A program made the translations under genes and the position numbers. A stretch of 64,000 nucleotides of DNA from Bradyrhizobium sp. WSM1417 (GTDB lineage: Bacteria; Pseudomonadota; Alphaproteobacteria; Rhizobiales; Xanthobacteraceae): the NCBI RefSeq assembly GCF_000515415.1, contig NZ_KI911783.1:1106392-1170391 (forward strand), in the 5' to 3' direction. Positions 18,304 through 27,912 of this stretch are shown piece by piece; the first letter of the stretch is position 1, and the number at the start of each line of letters is the position of its first letter. The notes below the pieces were generated by a model, which worked only from the letters and a program-made list of their open reading frames with translations, had not been told where the DNA came from and did not search any database.

Positions 18304-19416
18304 ATGGCGACCCACAAACTGCTGCTGCTTCCCGGCGACGGTATCGGCCCCGAAGTGATGGGCGAGGTGAAGCGGCTGATCGACTGGCTCAGTTCGGCGG
18401 GAATCGCCAAGTTCGAGACCGACACCGGCCTCGTCGGCGGTTCGGCCTATGACGCCCACAAGGTGTCGATCTCGGAAGGCGACATGGTCAAGGCCAAGGA
18501 TGCCGACGCGATCATCTTCGGTGCGGTCGGCGGTCCCAAATGGGACGCGGTGCCCTACGAGGTGCGACCCGAAGCCGGCCTGCTGCGTCTGCGCAAGGAT
18601 CTCGGTCTGTTCGCCAACCTCCGTCCCGCCGTGTGCTACCCGGCGCTGGCGGAGGCCTCGAGCCTGAAGCGCGAGGCGGTCGAGGGCCTCGACATCATGA
18701 TCGTGCGCGAGCTCACCGGCGGCGTCTATTTCGGCGAGCCCAAGACCATCACCGATCTCGGCAACGGCCAGAAGCGCGCCATCGATACCCAGGTCTACGA
18801 CACCTATGAGATCGAGCGCATCGGCCGCGTCGCCTTCGAGCTTGCGAAGAAGCGCAAGAACAAGGTGACCTCGATGGAGAAGCGCAACGTCATGAAGTCG
18901 GGCGTGCTCTGGAACGAGGTCATGACCCAGGTCCACAAGCGCGAATACCCCGACGTCACGCTCGAGCACCAGCTCGCCGATTCCGGCGGCATGATGCTGG
19001 TGAAATGGCCGAAGCAGTTCGACGTCATCGTCACCGACAATCTGTTCGGCGACATGCTGTCCGATATCGCAGCGATGCTGACGGGGTCGCTCGGCATGCT
19101 GCCCTCGGCCTCGCTCGGCGAGGTCGACGTCAAAAGCAAGAAGCGCAAGGCGCTGTACGAGCCCGTGCACGGCTCGGCGCCTGATATCGCAGGCCAGGGC
19201 CTCGCCAATCCGATCGCGATGATCTCGTCGTTCGGCATGGCGCTGCGCTATTCCTTCGACATGGGCGCGCTCGCCGACAAGGTCGACGCCGCGATCGCCG
19301 CAGTGCTGGCCAGCGGCCTGCGCACCGCCGACATCAAGTCGGAGGGCACCATTGCCGCCTCGACCACGCAGATGGGCGAAGCGATCCTGAAGGAATTTCA
19401 GAAGCTGCACGCGTAA
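18304..19416 (+). CDS. leuB: 3-isopropylmalate dehydrogenase
   Basis: A 370-residue enzyme of leucine biosynthesis that oxidatively decarboxylates 3-isopropylmalate to 2-oxoisocaproate with NAD. It has [11 protein letters not shown] near the N-terminus, substrate arginines in [26 protein letters not shown], the catalytic Tyr/Lys segment and the metal-binding [22 protein letters not shown] binds NAD. Start ATG has GAGGAAACG upstream. A hairpin terminator follows at 19449. leuC and leuD lie 12-16 kb away rather than in an operon. Confidence 0.98.
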   Translation: MATHKLLLLPGDGIGPEVMGEVKRLIDWLSSAGIAKFETDTGLVGGSAYDAHKVSISEGDMVKAKDADAIIFGAVGGPKWDAVPYEVRPEAGLLRLRKDLGLFANLRPAVCYPALAEASSLKREAVEGLDIMIVRELTGGVYFGEPKTITDLGNGQKRAIDTQVYDTYEIERIGRVAFELAKKRKNKVTSMEKRNVMKSGVLWNEVMTQVHKREYPDVTLEHQLADSGGMMLVKWPKQFDVIVTDNLFGDMLSDIAAMLTGSLGMLPSASLGEVDVKSKKRKALYEPVHGSAPDIAGQGLANPIAMISSFGMALRYSFDMGALADKVDAAIAAVLASGLRTADIKSEGTIAASTTQMGEAILKEFQKLHA

Positions 19417-19448
19417 CGACGCGCGTCGCTGACATCTCAAACAAAAAA

Positions 19449-19468
19449 GGCCGGGCGCGAGCCCGGCC
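19449..19468 (+). terminator. Intrinsic terminator of leuB, possibly bidirectional
   Basis: An 8-bp perfect stem GGCCGGGC/GCCCGGCC with a four-base loop, flanked by A6 upstream and ATTTTG downstream. It can therefore stop leuB and also transcripts of the convergent small secreted-protein gene. Confidence 0.8.
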
Positions 19469-19494
19469 ATTTTGATTCGGTCGATATGTCCGCC

Positions 19495-19881
19495 TCAGTA
19501 CAGCGGGAAATTCTGCGGATAACCGCCAACATCCTGCGGCGTACTCAGCGGCTGGCGATCGATCGGGCGGTTGAGATTTTCGCGCGCGAAGGTCGGATAG
19601 CCCACGGCCGGCGGGAAGGCGTAGTCGGAGAACTTGCGGTCGCCCGGATTGACCTCGGTGCCGCCGTCGAGCCAGGAGCGCTTGCTCACATAGATGCGGG
19701 TGCGGCCCTGCTGGTAGCTCGAATTGGGGCCGCTCGGGCCGTAATAGTGACGGCCGCTGTCATAGCGCTGCTTCTTGGTGTCGGCCGAGGCGGGTGTCGC
19801 GAAGGCTGAGGACATGGCAATCACGGCGCCGGCCGCAAGCCACATCGCCAGTTTGTTCGCGGCAGAGAAATTCGAGCTCAT
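19495..19881 (-). CDS. Secreted hypothetical protein
   Basis: A 128-residue protein with a signal peptide: MSSNFSAANKLAMWLAAGA leads a hydrophobic core that ends at AFATPASADT near residue 34. The mature part is basic and rich in Tyr, Pro and Gly (RHYYGPSGPNSS, YQQGRTRIYVSKRSWLDGG) with no cysteine and no domain I recognise. Small periplasmic proteins of this style are common in Bradyrhizobium. ATG 19881 is preferred over one 15 codons upstream because AGGGGA precedes it and the signal peptide then starts properly. Confidence 0.75.
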   Translation of the reverse strand: MSSNFSAANKLAMWLAAGAVIAMSSAFATPASADTKKQRYDSGRHYYGPSGPNSSYQQGRTRIYVSKRSWLDGGTEVNPGDRKFSDYAFPPAVGYPTFARENLNRPIDRQPLSTPQDVGGYPQNFPLY

Positions 19882-20037
19882 CACGTCCCCTTCAGGCGGC
19901 AAGCCGCCAATCAATTTCACGCTCATACTAACCCGGCCGGGGCGGCTGCAACTAGGTCTATTGGGTCACACCAGCGCTGAATAATCGTGCGCGCCGGCAA
20001 AAGTTGCATGGATACAGCCACTTGAGCTTGATGCCGG

Positions 20038-20826
20038 TCAGAGCGCGCCGCGCAATTGCGCATTGGCGGCGCCGAGCAGCCAGTCCGACGAGCCCGGGAG
20101 CGTGCAGGGGCGGCGCTTCAGCTCCGCATGGGCGAACAATTCGGCCAGCTTCGGCTCGTTGCCTGAGGTTAGCAGCGTCAGCCGGTTCAGCGTGCAGGCG
20201 ATCGCCGCGCGCCGGGCCGGCAGGCTGTCGCCCTGGCAGGAGAATCCGGAGATCTGGAGCGCCGGCTCCTCGCTGCGCTTGAGGTAGCCGAGGCAGGCCC
20301 GCGCGCCCTCCGCCGTGCCGGTCGGCTGGAATAGGGCGACGGGGCCGAATTTCGTGTCGATCAGGCCGGCTTGCTCCAGCGGGGTCGCAGTGCCCAGTCC
20401 CATCCGGACGGCCAGATCGGCGGCGGCCGGACGGGTGACGTCGAATTCGCCGCCCTCGCGATAGATTTCGAGCTCGGCCATGGCCTTGTCCGCCTCGCCC
20501 GCCCAGCGCATCACGTCCCTGCGGCCGCCTTCGGGGTGCCTCAAGATAGTGTAAGAGGCTGTTTTTTCTGACGAATCGAGCCGGCTGAGGGCGAAGCCTG
20601 GAGGCGAGCGTTCGGCCACGGCCCAACCCGGCTTCAGCGCCGGATCGTCGTCGCGCAAGGTTGGCAGCTGGCCGAGTGCCGCAAGGCCGAGGATGGCAAA
20701 CAGCACCAAAACCCCCACATAGGCGAACAGGCGCGCCAGCGTGCCGACGACCTCGTCGGCGAAGGCTGCGAGCGCCAGATGGATCTGGGTGGGGTTTGTG
20801 GCCGTGCTGGCCTCAGGCGACTGCAT
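20038..20826 (-). CDS. Hypothetical membrane-anchored protein
   Basis: A 262-residue protein not assigned to a family. A cytoplasmic N-terminus of about 35 residues is followed by one clear transmembrane segment, LFAYVGVLVLFAILGLAAL. The rest, probably periplasmic, is a mixed alpha/beta domain with two cysteines in the C-terminal third (ISGFSCQGDSLPARRAAIAC) that could form a disulfide, and one more near the end. ATG 20826 has AGGGA in front; the frame opens eight codons earlier at a TTG. It is divergent from asd. Confidence 0.72.
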   Translation of the reverse strand: MQSPEASTATNPTQIHLALAAFADEVVGTLARLFAYVGVLVLFAILGLAALGQLPTLRDDDPALKPGWAVAERSPPGFALSRLDSSEKTASYTILRHPEGGRRDVMRWAGEADKAMAELEIYREGGEFDVTRPAAADLAVRMGLGTATPLEQAGLIDTKFGPVALFQPTGTAEGARACLGYLKRSEEPALQISGFSCQGDSLPARRAAIACTLNRLTLLTSGNEPKLAELFAHAELKRRPCTLPGSSDWLLGAANAQLRGAL

Positions 20827-20942
20827 CCACGTCCCTAAGGCATGGTCCAACGTTGTCTTGAGGCCGGTTCTCGCATAGAAGCGCTGCTCTTCCTGTTTAA
20901 GCCTGAGCTTCAGGAAAGAGCTTTTTCGTCGGAGAGTGAACG

Positions 20943-21977
20943 ATGGGTTACAAAGTCGCAGTCGTCGGCGCGACCGGCAATGTCGGACGGGAAATGCTCA
21001 ACATCCTCGATGAGCGCAAATTCCCCGCGGACGAGGTGGTGGCCCTGGCGTCACGCCGCAGCATGGGCGTCGAGGTCTCCTACGGCGACCGCACGCTGAA
21101 GGTCAAAGCGCTCGAGCATTACGACTTCTCCGACGTCGACATCTGCCTGATGTCGGCCGGCGGCGAGGTGTCGAAGGAATGGTCGCCGAAGATCGGCGCC
21201 GCCGGCACGGTCGTGATCGACAATTCCTCGGCTTGGCGGATGGACCCGGACGTGCCGTTGATCGTGCCGGAAGTGAATGCGGACGCGACCGCCGGCTTCA
21301 AGAAGAAGAACATCATCGCCAACCCGAACTGCTCGACCGCGCAGCTCGTGGTCGCGCTCAAGCCCTTGCACGACAAGGCGACGATCAAGCGCGTCGTGGT
21401 CTCGACCTATCAATCGGTGTCGGGCGCCGGCAAGGATGCGATGGACGAATTGTTCTCGCAGACCAAGGCCGTCTACACCAACCAGGAGCTGGTCAATAAC
21501 AAGTTTCCCGCGCGCATCGCCTTCAACGTCATCCCCCAGATCGACGTCTTCATGGAGGACGGCTACACCAAGGAAGAGTGGAAGATGATGGCGGAGACCA
21601 AGAAGATTCTTGATCCCAAGATCAAGCTCTCCGCGACCTGCGTGCGCGTGCCTGTCTTCGTCGGCCATTCCGAGGCCGTCAACATCGAGTTCGAGAACCC
21701 GATCAGCGCGGACGAAGCGCGCGACATCCTGCGCAAGGCGCCGGGCTGTCTCGTCATCGACAAGCATGAGCCCGGCGGCTACGCCACGCCGTATGAAGCC
21801 GCCGGCGAGGACGCGACTTACATCAGCCGCATCCGCGAGGACGCGACGGTGGAGAATGGTCTCGTGCTGTGGTGCGTCTCGGACAATCTACGCAAGGGCG
21901 CCGCGCTCAATGCCATCCAGATCGCGGAAGTCCTGATCAACCGCAAGCTGATCAGCGCGAAGAAGAAGGCAGCGTAG
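20943..21977 (+). CDS. asd: Aspartate-semialdehyde dehydrogenase
   Basis: A 344-residue enzyme that reduces aspartyl phosphate to aspartate semialdehyde for lysine, threonine, methionine and diaminopimelate synthesis. NADP loop VVGATGNVGREML at residues 6-18, phosphate-binding SAGGEVSKEW, active-site cysteine in NPNCSTAQLV (about 132), QSVSGAGKDAMDEL, and substrate RVPVFVGHSEAVNIEFE with the general-base histidine. A CGGAG site precedes the ATG. A palindrome follows the stop codon by about ten bases. Confidence 0.98.
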   Translation: MGYKVAVVGATGNVGREMLNILDERKFPADEVVALASRRSMGVEVSYGDRTLKVKALEHYDFSDVDICLMSAGGEVSKEWSPKIGAAGTVVIDNSSAWRMDPDVPLIVPEVNADATAGFKKKNIIANPNCSTAQLVVALKPLHDKATIKRVVVSTYQSVSGAGKDAMDELFSQTKAVYTNQELVNNKFPARIAFNVIPQIDVFMEDGYTKEEWKMMAETKKILDPKIKLSATCVRVPVFVGHSEAVNIEFENPISADEARDILRKAPGCLVIDKHEPGGYATPYEAAGEDATYISRIREDATVENGLVLWCVSDNLRKGAALNAIQIAEVLINRKLISAKKKAA

Positions 21978-21987
21978 GCCGTGCTGC

Positions 21988-22076
21988 CGTAGGGTGGGCA
22001 AAGGCGCGAAGCGCCATGCCCACCATCTCTCCACTGGCATAGAAGTGGTGGGCACGCTTCGCTAACCCACCCTACG
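21988..22076. repeat. Intergenic palindrome, family D
   Basis: An 89-bp element with outer complementary ends CGTAGGGTGGG and CCCACCCTACG and an internal GGCGCGAAGCGCC hairpin. It lies between convergent asd and carbonic anhydrase genes and could form the 3' end of both transcripts. Confidence 0.83.
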
Positions 22077-22086
22077 AACCACGGAT

Positions 22087-22731
22087 CTACGCCACCTCGC
22101 GCGCGTTCCTGAATTCCTTCGCCGCCTTGTCCAGCACGAACAGCGACCCTTCCGCGACGCCGAAATAGGCGCCGTGGGTCTGCATCTGGCCGCTCTCGAC
22201 CGCCTTCTGCACGAACGGGAAGGTCATCAGGTTTTCCAGGCTGCGGAACACCGCGGCCTTCTCGATGCGCTCGACGAATTGCGCCATGGTCTCGTGGTCG
22301 CGCTGCTCCACCACCTCGCCAGGCTTGATGAACATCTGCATCCATTTGCCGATGAAGTCGCCGGGCGTGAGCGGCTCGATCTTGTCGACGAAGGCGCGGA
22401 TGCCGCCGCACTGGGCGTGCCCGAGCACCACGATGTGCTTCACCTTCAGCACCGTCACGGCATATTCCAGCGCCGCCGAGACGCCATGCGCGTTGCCGTC
22501 GGGCTGATACACCGGCACCAGATTGGCGATGTTGCGGACGACGAAGAGTTCGCCCGGCCCGACGTCGAAGATCACTTCCGGCGAAACGCGGCTATCGCAG
22601 CAGCCGATCACCATTACTTCGGGGAACTGCCCCTTCACCGATAGCTCGCGGTAGCGGGTCTGCTCGGTTGGCAGCCGCTGGGTGGCGAAGGCCTTGTAGC
22701 CTTCCAGCAAATGCTCTGGGAATGTGGTCAT
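22087..22731 (-). CDS. Beta-class carbonic anhydrase
   Basis: A 214-residue zinc enzyme interconverting CO2 and bicarbonate. The zinc ligands are visible: Cys and the Asp/Arg dyad in CCDSRVSPE (about 43-51), and His and Cys in VLGHAQCGGIRAF (about 100-112). FVVRNIANLVP after the first motif is the dimer/active-site segment. The protein is soluble with no signal peptide. It probably supplies bicarbonate to carboxylases. It is adjacent to, but not in an operon with, asd (convergent). Confidence 0.95.
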   Translation of the reverse strand: MTTFPEHLLEGYKAFATQRLPTEQTRYRELSVKGQFPEVMVIGCCDSRVSPEVIFDVGPGELFVVRNIANLVPVYQPDGNAHGVSAALEYAVTVLKVKHIVVLGHAQCGGIRAFVDKIEPLTPGDFIGKWMQMFIKPGEVVEQRDHETMAQFVERIEKAAVFRSLENLMTFPFVQKAVESGQMQTHGAYFGVAEGSLFVLDKAAKEFRNAREVA

Positions 22732-22842
22732 GGCCTATGCCTAATCATATACCGCTGGGACGAACAAGCCTTTCGAATAGGCAGGCCAGATGCTATCGGC
22801 TTCGGTCGAAAGTGAGACGAGGAAACCGGAAGGAACGCTTGC

Positions 22843-23724
22843 ATGACCCGCCCGCGCCGCAGCCATCTGTTCATGCCCGGCTCTAACCCCCGCGCGCTGG
22901 AAAAGGCGCGTAATCTCGCCGCCGACGGCCTGATCCTCGATCTGGAAGACTCCGTCGCGCCCGATGCCAAGGCGGTGGCGCGCGACGGCATCGCGGACGC
23001 GATCGCAGCCAAAGGCTTCGGCAAGCGCGAGATCCTGATCCGGACCAACGGCCTCGACACGCCCTGGTGGGCCGACGATGTCGCTATGGCGGCGAAGGCC
23101 TCGCCCGACGGCATCCTGGTTCCAAAGGTTTCAAGTGTCGAGGACCTCGACGCGATCGGCCGCCGTCTCGCCGAGCTCGGCGCGGCGCCGACCGTAAAGG
23201 TCTGGGCCATGATCGAGACGGCGCGCGCGGTGCTGCATGCGGAGGAACTGGCTGCCGCAGGGCGCGATCCAGCGCGGCGCCTGTCAGGCTTCGTGTTCGG
23301 CCCGAACGACATCTCGCGCGAGACGCGCATCAAGATGCTGCCGGGCCGCGCCGCGATGATCCCGATGATCACCCATTGCATCCTGGCGACGCGCGCCCAT
23401 GGCCTCGAAATCCTCGACGGTCCCTACAGCGACATCGCCAATTCCGACGGTTTCGCCACCGAATGCGCGCAAGGCCGCGATCTCGGTTTTGACGGCAAGA
23501 CGCTGATTCACCCCTCGCAGATCGAAGCCTGCAACGCGATCTTCACCCCGCCCGAAGAGGACGTCGCGCGCGCGCGAAAGATTATCGCCGCGTTCGAATT
23601 GCCGGAGAACGTCTCGCGCGGCGCGATCCGTCTCGACGGCGCGATGGTGGAGCGGCTGCATGCCGACATGGCCCGGCGCACGATCGAGATCGCGGATGCG
23701 ATTGCGGCGATGGGGAAGAGTTGA
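22843..23724 (+). CDS. CoA ester lyase (HpcH/HpaI, CitE-like)
   Basis: A 293-residue TIM-barrel enzyme. Starts MTRPRRSHLFMPGSNPRAL, then ADGLILDLEDSVAP (metal-binding Asp/Glu), IRTNG, WAMIETARAVLHAEELA and GPNDISRETRI. The C-terminal KTLIHPSQIEACNAIFTP completes the family. Relatives are citrate lyase beta subunit, L-malyl-CoA/beta-methylmalyl-CoA lyase and (3S)-malyl-CoA thioesterase. No citrate lyase genes adjoin it, so a CitE-like malyl/citramalyl-CoA role is more likely, which one being undecided. It is divergent from carbonic anhydrase with about 110 bases between. Confidence 0.85.
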   Translation: MTRPRRSHLFMPGSNPRALEKARNLAADGLILDLEDSVAPDAKAVARDGIADAIAAKGFGKREILIRTNGLDTPWWADDVAMAAKASPDGILVPKVSSVEDLDAIGRRLAELGAAPTVKVWAMIETARAVLHAEELAAAGRDPARRLSGFVFGPNDISRETRIKMLPGRAAMIPMITHCILATRAHGLEILDGPYSDIANSDGFATECAQGRDLGFDGKTLIHPSQIEACNAIFTPPEEDVARARKIIAAFELPENVSRGAIRLDGAMVERLHADMARRTIEIADAIAAMGKS

Positions 23725-23779
23725 GGGCTCACCGCTTTCGACAGCGCTTTGCTGCGAATTCAGAAACTGCGTCGATGCG

Positions 23780-24751
23780 TCACTGCCTTCGTCTCGCGTT
23801 CTTCAAGGTTTCGGATGGCAGCTCACCGACCGCTCGCCGATATTCCGATGCAAAGCGGCCGAGATTTTGAAAGCCACATTTGAACGCGACGGCAACGACG
23901 CTGGTCTGCTCATCGGGATGTCGCAAGAGCTCCGTCGCCCGCTGTAGCCGGAAGCGCCGCGCCCACTGACCGGGTGATCCGCGTCCGGCGTCGGAGAATT
24001 CCCGGAAAATCGTCCGCACGCTTACGTTGGCAATCTCGGCAATCTTCTCCATGTCGAGTGGTTGATCCCAATGAGCTGCGATGTAGGATTCCACGATGTC
24101 GACGACGGACCGGTTGGCGCTCGGCGCCGGGCGCTGAAGCCGATCGGTGAAATTATGCCGGTTCGCCAGAAGGATTCGCACCATCAGCGCCCGCTCCAGT
24201 TCGGCGATGACTATTGGTGAGTAGCTCTGTCCGAACCTGTCCAACTCCTCCGCAAATCTGAAGACGTCCTGACGGACATGCGTCATCACCGCCGGGTCGG
24301 ATTCGCCCGGTACAAAACGCAGCTTCGTGTCGCTGTCATCGCCCAGGATTGTCTTCAGCAACCGCTCGAGTGCGCCGGCATCGATCCTCAGCACCAATTG
24401 GCGATAGCCCGGCGCAAATTCGAGATCCAGCCTGGCGTCTCCGGAGATGATCGGACTAAAGGCCTCAATTGGCTCGCTGCTCCCATTGGTCCTGAAGCTC
24501 GCAGCCCCCTGGATGGAGAAGAACTGGCGGAGAACTTGCGATTCGGGAAAGGAGAGCGACGCCGCACCTTCGTAGCCGCAGAAGGCGAGGCCAATCGATT
24601 GCAGGCGCGCGAAATTGGCCTGGATACCAAACTCGCGGCCGTGCTTGTCGAAGCGGTCGGCGCCATATTCGGCGAACAGGCGGTCACGCGCGAACTCGCT
24701 ATCGCGCGACTGAAGCAAAGGGTACCGGTCGAGATAAGAGACGCCGCCCAA
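23780..24751 (-). CDS. AraC family transcriptional regulator (AraC_binding_2 type)
   Basis: A 323-residue regulator. The N-terminal effector-binding domain (about 30-190) resembles AraC_binding_2, with LQSIGLAFCGYEG and FSIQGAASFRTNG. The C-terminal AraC DNA-binding domain (about 215-320) has two helix-turn-helix units: LDMEKIAEIANVSVRTIFREF and VVAVAFKCGFQNLGRFASEYRR. The ligand is unknown. Start is TTG at 24751, supported by AGGGGA seven bases upstream. Two direct repeats spaced one AraC footprint apart lie about 140 bases upstream (24892-24921) and could be its own operator. Confidence 0.88.
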   Translation of the reverse strand: MGGVSYLDRYPLLQSRDSEFARDRLFAEYGADRFDKHGREFGIQANFARLQSIGLAFCGYEGAASLSFPESQVLRQFFSIQGAASFRTNGSSEPIEAFSPIISGDARLDLEFAPGYRQLVLRIDAGALERLLKTILGDDSDTKLRFVPGESDPAVMTHVRQDVFRFAEELDRFGQSYSPIVIAELERALMVRILLANRHNFTDRLQRPAPSANRSVVDIVESYIAAHWDQPLDMEKIAEIANVSVRTIFREFSDAGRGSPGQWARRFRLQRATELLRHPDEQTSVVAVAFKCGFQNLGRFASEYRRAVGELPSETLKNARRRQ

Positions 24752-25276
24752 ATCAAAATCCCCTAAGGCTCAAACTACTGCTTCGCCGTTTGGGCGCTAC
24801 CAATTGGAAATTGCATGGCATCACCCGCGGACGTGGTTGGCACTTGCCGGAGCGTAAACCTGCCCCCGAAGTTCGAGCCGCTGCGACAAATTGTCTGGAC
24901 ACCCGACGCAAATGTCTAAACGTTTTTCCCGCGCCAATGGATCACCGCGACCGAGGTGAGGGCGATTGATGCCTGCCGTTGCCGAATACCGATACGATCT
25001 TAGGCCGGCGTTCGCAGTTCAAGGCCACGGACCCCCTGAGGTGTCGGCAAAGCTCGATAGGTCTCTGCCCGGCTGGTCAAGCTGGCAGGATCCGGCCACC
25101 GTGTCTTCGATCGGACAAATACTCCGATAATTCGATTCGTTTACCTGTGCTTCATGTGCAGGGTCGCGTCTCTGACCAACGATTGGTCGGTACGAAATTC
25201 CCAGCAAGGCCATGAATGCTGAAACCGTTTGGAAGCGCATGCGCTGCAGACGGAGCATCAATTTCGGAGCGATGAA
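24752..25276. other. Intergenic region between the AraC regulator and the chemoreceptor gene
   Basis: This 525-base stretch is less GC-rich than the neighbouring genes and separates divergent genes. It holds the direct repeats at 24892-24921 and otherwise no ORF with coding character. A GATAAT hexamer at 25124-25129 could be a -10 element for the chemoreceptor gene, but no good -35 pairs with it. Confidence 0.4.
24892..24921. promoter_or_regulatory. Direct repeats TGTCTNNAC spaced 21 bp, candidate AraC-type operator
   Basis: TGTCTGGAC at 24892-24900 and TGTCTAAAC at 24913-24921 share seven of nine bases. Their 21-bp period puts them on the same helix face, as in operators of AraC/XylS proteins. 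They lie between the AraC gene and the divergent chemoreceptor gene. Confidence 0.4.
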
Positions 25277-26953
25277 ATGTTCGGTCGTAAATCCCGCGTC
25301 GATGCACAAGCTCAGATTGAGGCAATCGGCCGCTCGCAGGCCATGATCGAATTCAATCTTGATGGGACGATCATCACGGCCAACAAGAATTTTCTCGACG
25401 CCCTCGGCTATCGGCTCGACGAAATCCAGGGCAAACATCATTCCATGTTCGTGCCGGCCGAACAGCGCGACAGCGCCGAGTACAAGGCGTTCTGGGCCGC
25501 ATTGAACCGTGGCGAGTATCAGGCGCGCGAGTTCAAGCGGATTGCGAAGGGCGACCGCGAGGTCTGGATCGAAGCGTCCTACAATCCGGTCCTTGACGGC
25601 AACGGCAAGGCGGTGATGGTCGCCAAGATTGCGACCGACATCACCGCGAAGAAAATCCGCAGCATGGCGGACGCTTCGAAGATCGCCGCCATCAGCCGAG
25701 CGCAGGCCGTGATCGAGTTCAAGCTCGATGGCACCGTCGTCACGGCGAACGAGAATTTCTGCAAGGCGCTCGGCTATTCGTTGTCCGAAATCGAGGGCAA
25801 GCATCACAGCCTGTTCGTGGCTCAGTCCGAGCGCGACGGCGCGGCCTATCGTGAGTTCTGGGCCGCGCTCAACCGCGGCGAATACCAGGCCGGCGAATAC
25901 AAGCGGATCGGCAAGGGCGGCCGCGAGGTCTGGATTCTCGCCTCCTACAACCCACTGCTCGACGAGAACGGCAAACCGTTCGGCGTCGCCAAGTTCGCCA
26001 CCGACATCACTGCCGAGAAGCTGAAGACCGCCGACCTCGCCGGTCAGATCGCGGCGATCGACAAGGCGCAAGCCGTGATCGAGTTCAACATGGACGGCAC
26101 GATCATCACCGCTAACTCCAATTTCCTCGGCGCACTCGGCTATTCGCTGGCGGAGATCAAGGGCAAGCACCACAGCATGTTCGTCGAGCCGTCGGAGCGC
26201 GATGGCAATGGCTATCGCGAGTTCTGGGCGGCGCTCAACCGCGGTCAGTACCAAGCGGCCGAATACAAGCGCATCGGCAAGGGCGGCAGGGAGGTCTATA
26301 TCCAGGCCTCCTACAACCCGATCATGGATCTCAACGGCAAGCCGTTCAAGGTCGTGAAATATGCGACCGACGTCACGAAGCAGGTGCTGGTCCGCATGGG
26401 CAACGAGCGCGTTCGCGGCATGATGGAATCGGTCGCCGCCGGATCGGAGGAATTGAATGCCTCGGTGCGGGAGATCTCCGAGGCCATGACCAAGTCCCGC
26501 CAGACTGCCAGCAGTGCGGTCGATCAGGTCGCGTCCGCTGATGCCCAGGCTCAGCGCCTCACTGAAGCGGCGCTGGCGATGAGCGGGATCGTCGAGCTCA
26601 TCAACAACATCACCGGGCAGATCAACCTCCTGGCCCTTAACGCCACCATCGAATCCGCCCGCGCCGGCGAAGCCGGTCGGGGCTTTGCGGTGGTGGCTTC
26701 GGAGGTCAAGAGCCTCGCCAACCAAGCCAAGCAGGCCACTGACAAGATCGGCGCTGAGATCGGCAGCCTCAACGGCATCTCCGGAGACGTCGTCACCGCC
26801 CTGGCTTCGATCAAGACGGCCATCAACAACGTCAGCGAGTATGTGACGTCGACGGCCGCGGCAATCGAAGAGCAGAGCACCGTGACCAACGAGATGTCGA
26901 CCAGCATGCAGCGCGCCGCAGCAGAAGCTGCCGCGATGGCGGCTAGTGCGTGA
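25277..26953 (+). CDS. Soluble methyl-accepting chemotaxis protein with three tandem PAS domains (BdlA-like)
   Basis: A 558-residue cytoplasmic chemoreceptor without a signal peptide or transmembrane segment. Three PAS-PAC units of 122 residues start near residues 10, 132 and 254. Each contains AxxIEFxxDGTxxTANxNF, GKHHSxFV and [18 protein letters not shown]. The unit-to-unit likeness is high enough to suggest recent internal duplication. A methyl-accepting signalling domain follows (about 385-558), with its tip [28 protein letters not shown]. The layout matches BdlA-type energy or redox sensors, which use two PAS domains. Bound cofactor and receptor cluster are unknown. ATG 25277 has GGAGCG upstream; an earlier in-frame start exists at 25229. 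Confidence 0.88.
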   Translation: MFGRKSRVDAQAQIEAIGRSQAMIEFNLDGTIITANKNFLDALGYRLDEIQGKHHSMFVPAEQRDSAEYKAFWAALNRGEYQAREFKRIAKGDREVWIEASYNPVLDGNGKAVMVAKIATDITAKKIRSMADASKIAAISRAQAVIEFKLDGTVVTANENFCKALGYSLSEIEGKHHSLFVAQSERDGAAYREFWAALNRGEYQAGEYKRIGKGGREVWILASYNPLLDENGKPFGVAKFATDITAEKLKTADLAGQIAAIDKAQAVIEFNMDGTIITANSNFLGALGYSLAEIKGKHHSMFVEPSERDGNGYREFWAALNRGQYQAAEYKRIGKGGREVYIQASYNPIMDLNGKPFKVVKYATDVTKQVLVRMGNERVRGMMESVAAGSEELNASVREISEAMTKSRQTASSAVDQVASADAQAQRLTEAALAMSGIVELINNITGQINLLALNATIESARAGEAGRGFAVVASEVKSLANQAKQATDKIGAEIGSLNGISGDVVTALASIKTAINNVSEYVTSTAAAIEEQSTVTNEMSTSMQRAAAEAAAMAASA

Positions 26954-27086
26954 TCTTCGCGCGGACCGCGTTGATGGTCTGTTACGGGATTTGGCGCAGA
27001 AGCCGTGCGGGAATCAAAAGGCGATGGTGCCGGCCGCGGCGGGCGGGCCAGGGCCGCGGCCGGTGTGTAACCCAATCGCGCCTCGC

Positions 27087-27842
27087 TCAGATCGTCTGGC
27101 CGCCGGACACCTCGATCCGCTGCGCCGTGACCCAACGATTGTCGGGACCGAGCAGGCTCGCGACCATCGATCCGATATCGTCGGGCAGACCGACGCGGCC
27201 CAGTGCGGTCATCTGCGCAAATTGGTTGTTCAAATCCGGCATGTCCCTGACGGCGCCGCCGAGAAAATCGGTTTCGATCGCGCCCGGCGCAACGACGTTG
27301 GCCGTGATGCCGCGTCCACCAAATTCCTTGGCCATGTAGACGGTCAGAACCTCGATGGCGCCCTTCGCAGCCGCGTAGGCCGAGAAGCCGGGGAAGGACA
27401 CGCGCGTCAGCCCGCTCGAGAAGTTGATGATCCGGCCCTTGTCGGCGAGCAAGGGTAGCAAGGCCTGCGTCAGGAAGAATGGTCCTTTGACGTGCGTGGC
27501 GAACAGGGCGTCGAATTGTTGCTCCGTCGTCTCTGCGATCGCAGCCATCTCGCCCTGACCGGCATTGTTGACGAGGTGATCGAATCTCTCGGTGCGCCAA
27601 TGCTCAGCCAACGCGGATCGAACTTTTGCGACGAACGCGGGAAAGCTCGACACAGCGGTGACGTCAAGCTCCAGCGCGACCGCCTTGCGGCCGAGCGCTT
27701 CGATCTCTGCGACGACGTCTCGTGCTCCGGCGGCCCCGCTGCGATAGGTCACGATCACATCGCCGCCGTGACGTGCGATGGCGATGGCGGTGTTGCGGCC
27801 AAGGCCGCGGCTGGCGCCGGTGACGAGAGAAATGGTAGGCAT
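27087..27842 (-). CDS. SDR family oxidoreductase
   Basis: A 251-residue classical short-chain dehydrogenase. Cofactor loop TGASRGLGRNTA at residues 7-18, NNAGQGEMAA near 90, catalytic Ser in INFSSGLTRV, Tyr/Lys in YAAAK (about 158-162), and the C-terminal VSGGQTI ending usual for this group. Substrate unknown. ATG 27842 starts the conserved MPTISLVTGASRG; the frame is open upstream into the intergenic region. The gene is divergent from an AraC_N regulator, an arrangement like yqhC-yqhD, which suggests the regulator controls it. Confidence 0.9.
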   Translation of the reverse strand: MPTISLVTGASRGLGRNTAIAIARHGGDVIVTYRSGAAGARDVVAEIEALGRKAVALELDVTAVSSFPAFVAKVRSALAEHWRTERFDHLVNNAGQGEMAAIAETTEQQFDALFATHVKGPFFLTQALLPLLADKGRIINFSSGLTRVSFPGFSAYAAAKGAIEVLTVYMAKEFGGRGITANVVAPGAIETDFLGGAVRDMPDLNNQFAQMTALGRVGLPDDIGSMVASLLGPDNRWVTAQRIEVSGGQTI

Positions 27843-27912
27843 CGGAAATTCCTCGAAGCGTTGCGGTGATCTCCGTTTGCTCGCGACCAGTCGTCCGGTG
27901 TTGCCGGATCCT

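Noticed and set aside
24831..24855. Sigma-54 promoter-like TGGCAC with TTGC
   Set aside because: The two boxes touch instead of being five bases apart.
24979..25215. 78-codon ORF in the AraC-chemoreceptor gap
   Set aside because: No ribosome site or family character; composition matches non-coding DNA.
25019..26725. 568-codon antisense ORF opposite the chemoreceptor
   Set aside because: Its repeats mirror the PAS repeats of the real gene; no independent support.
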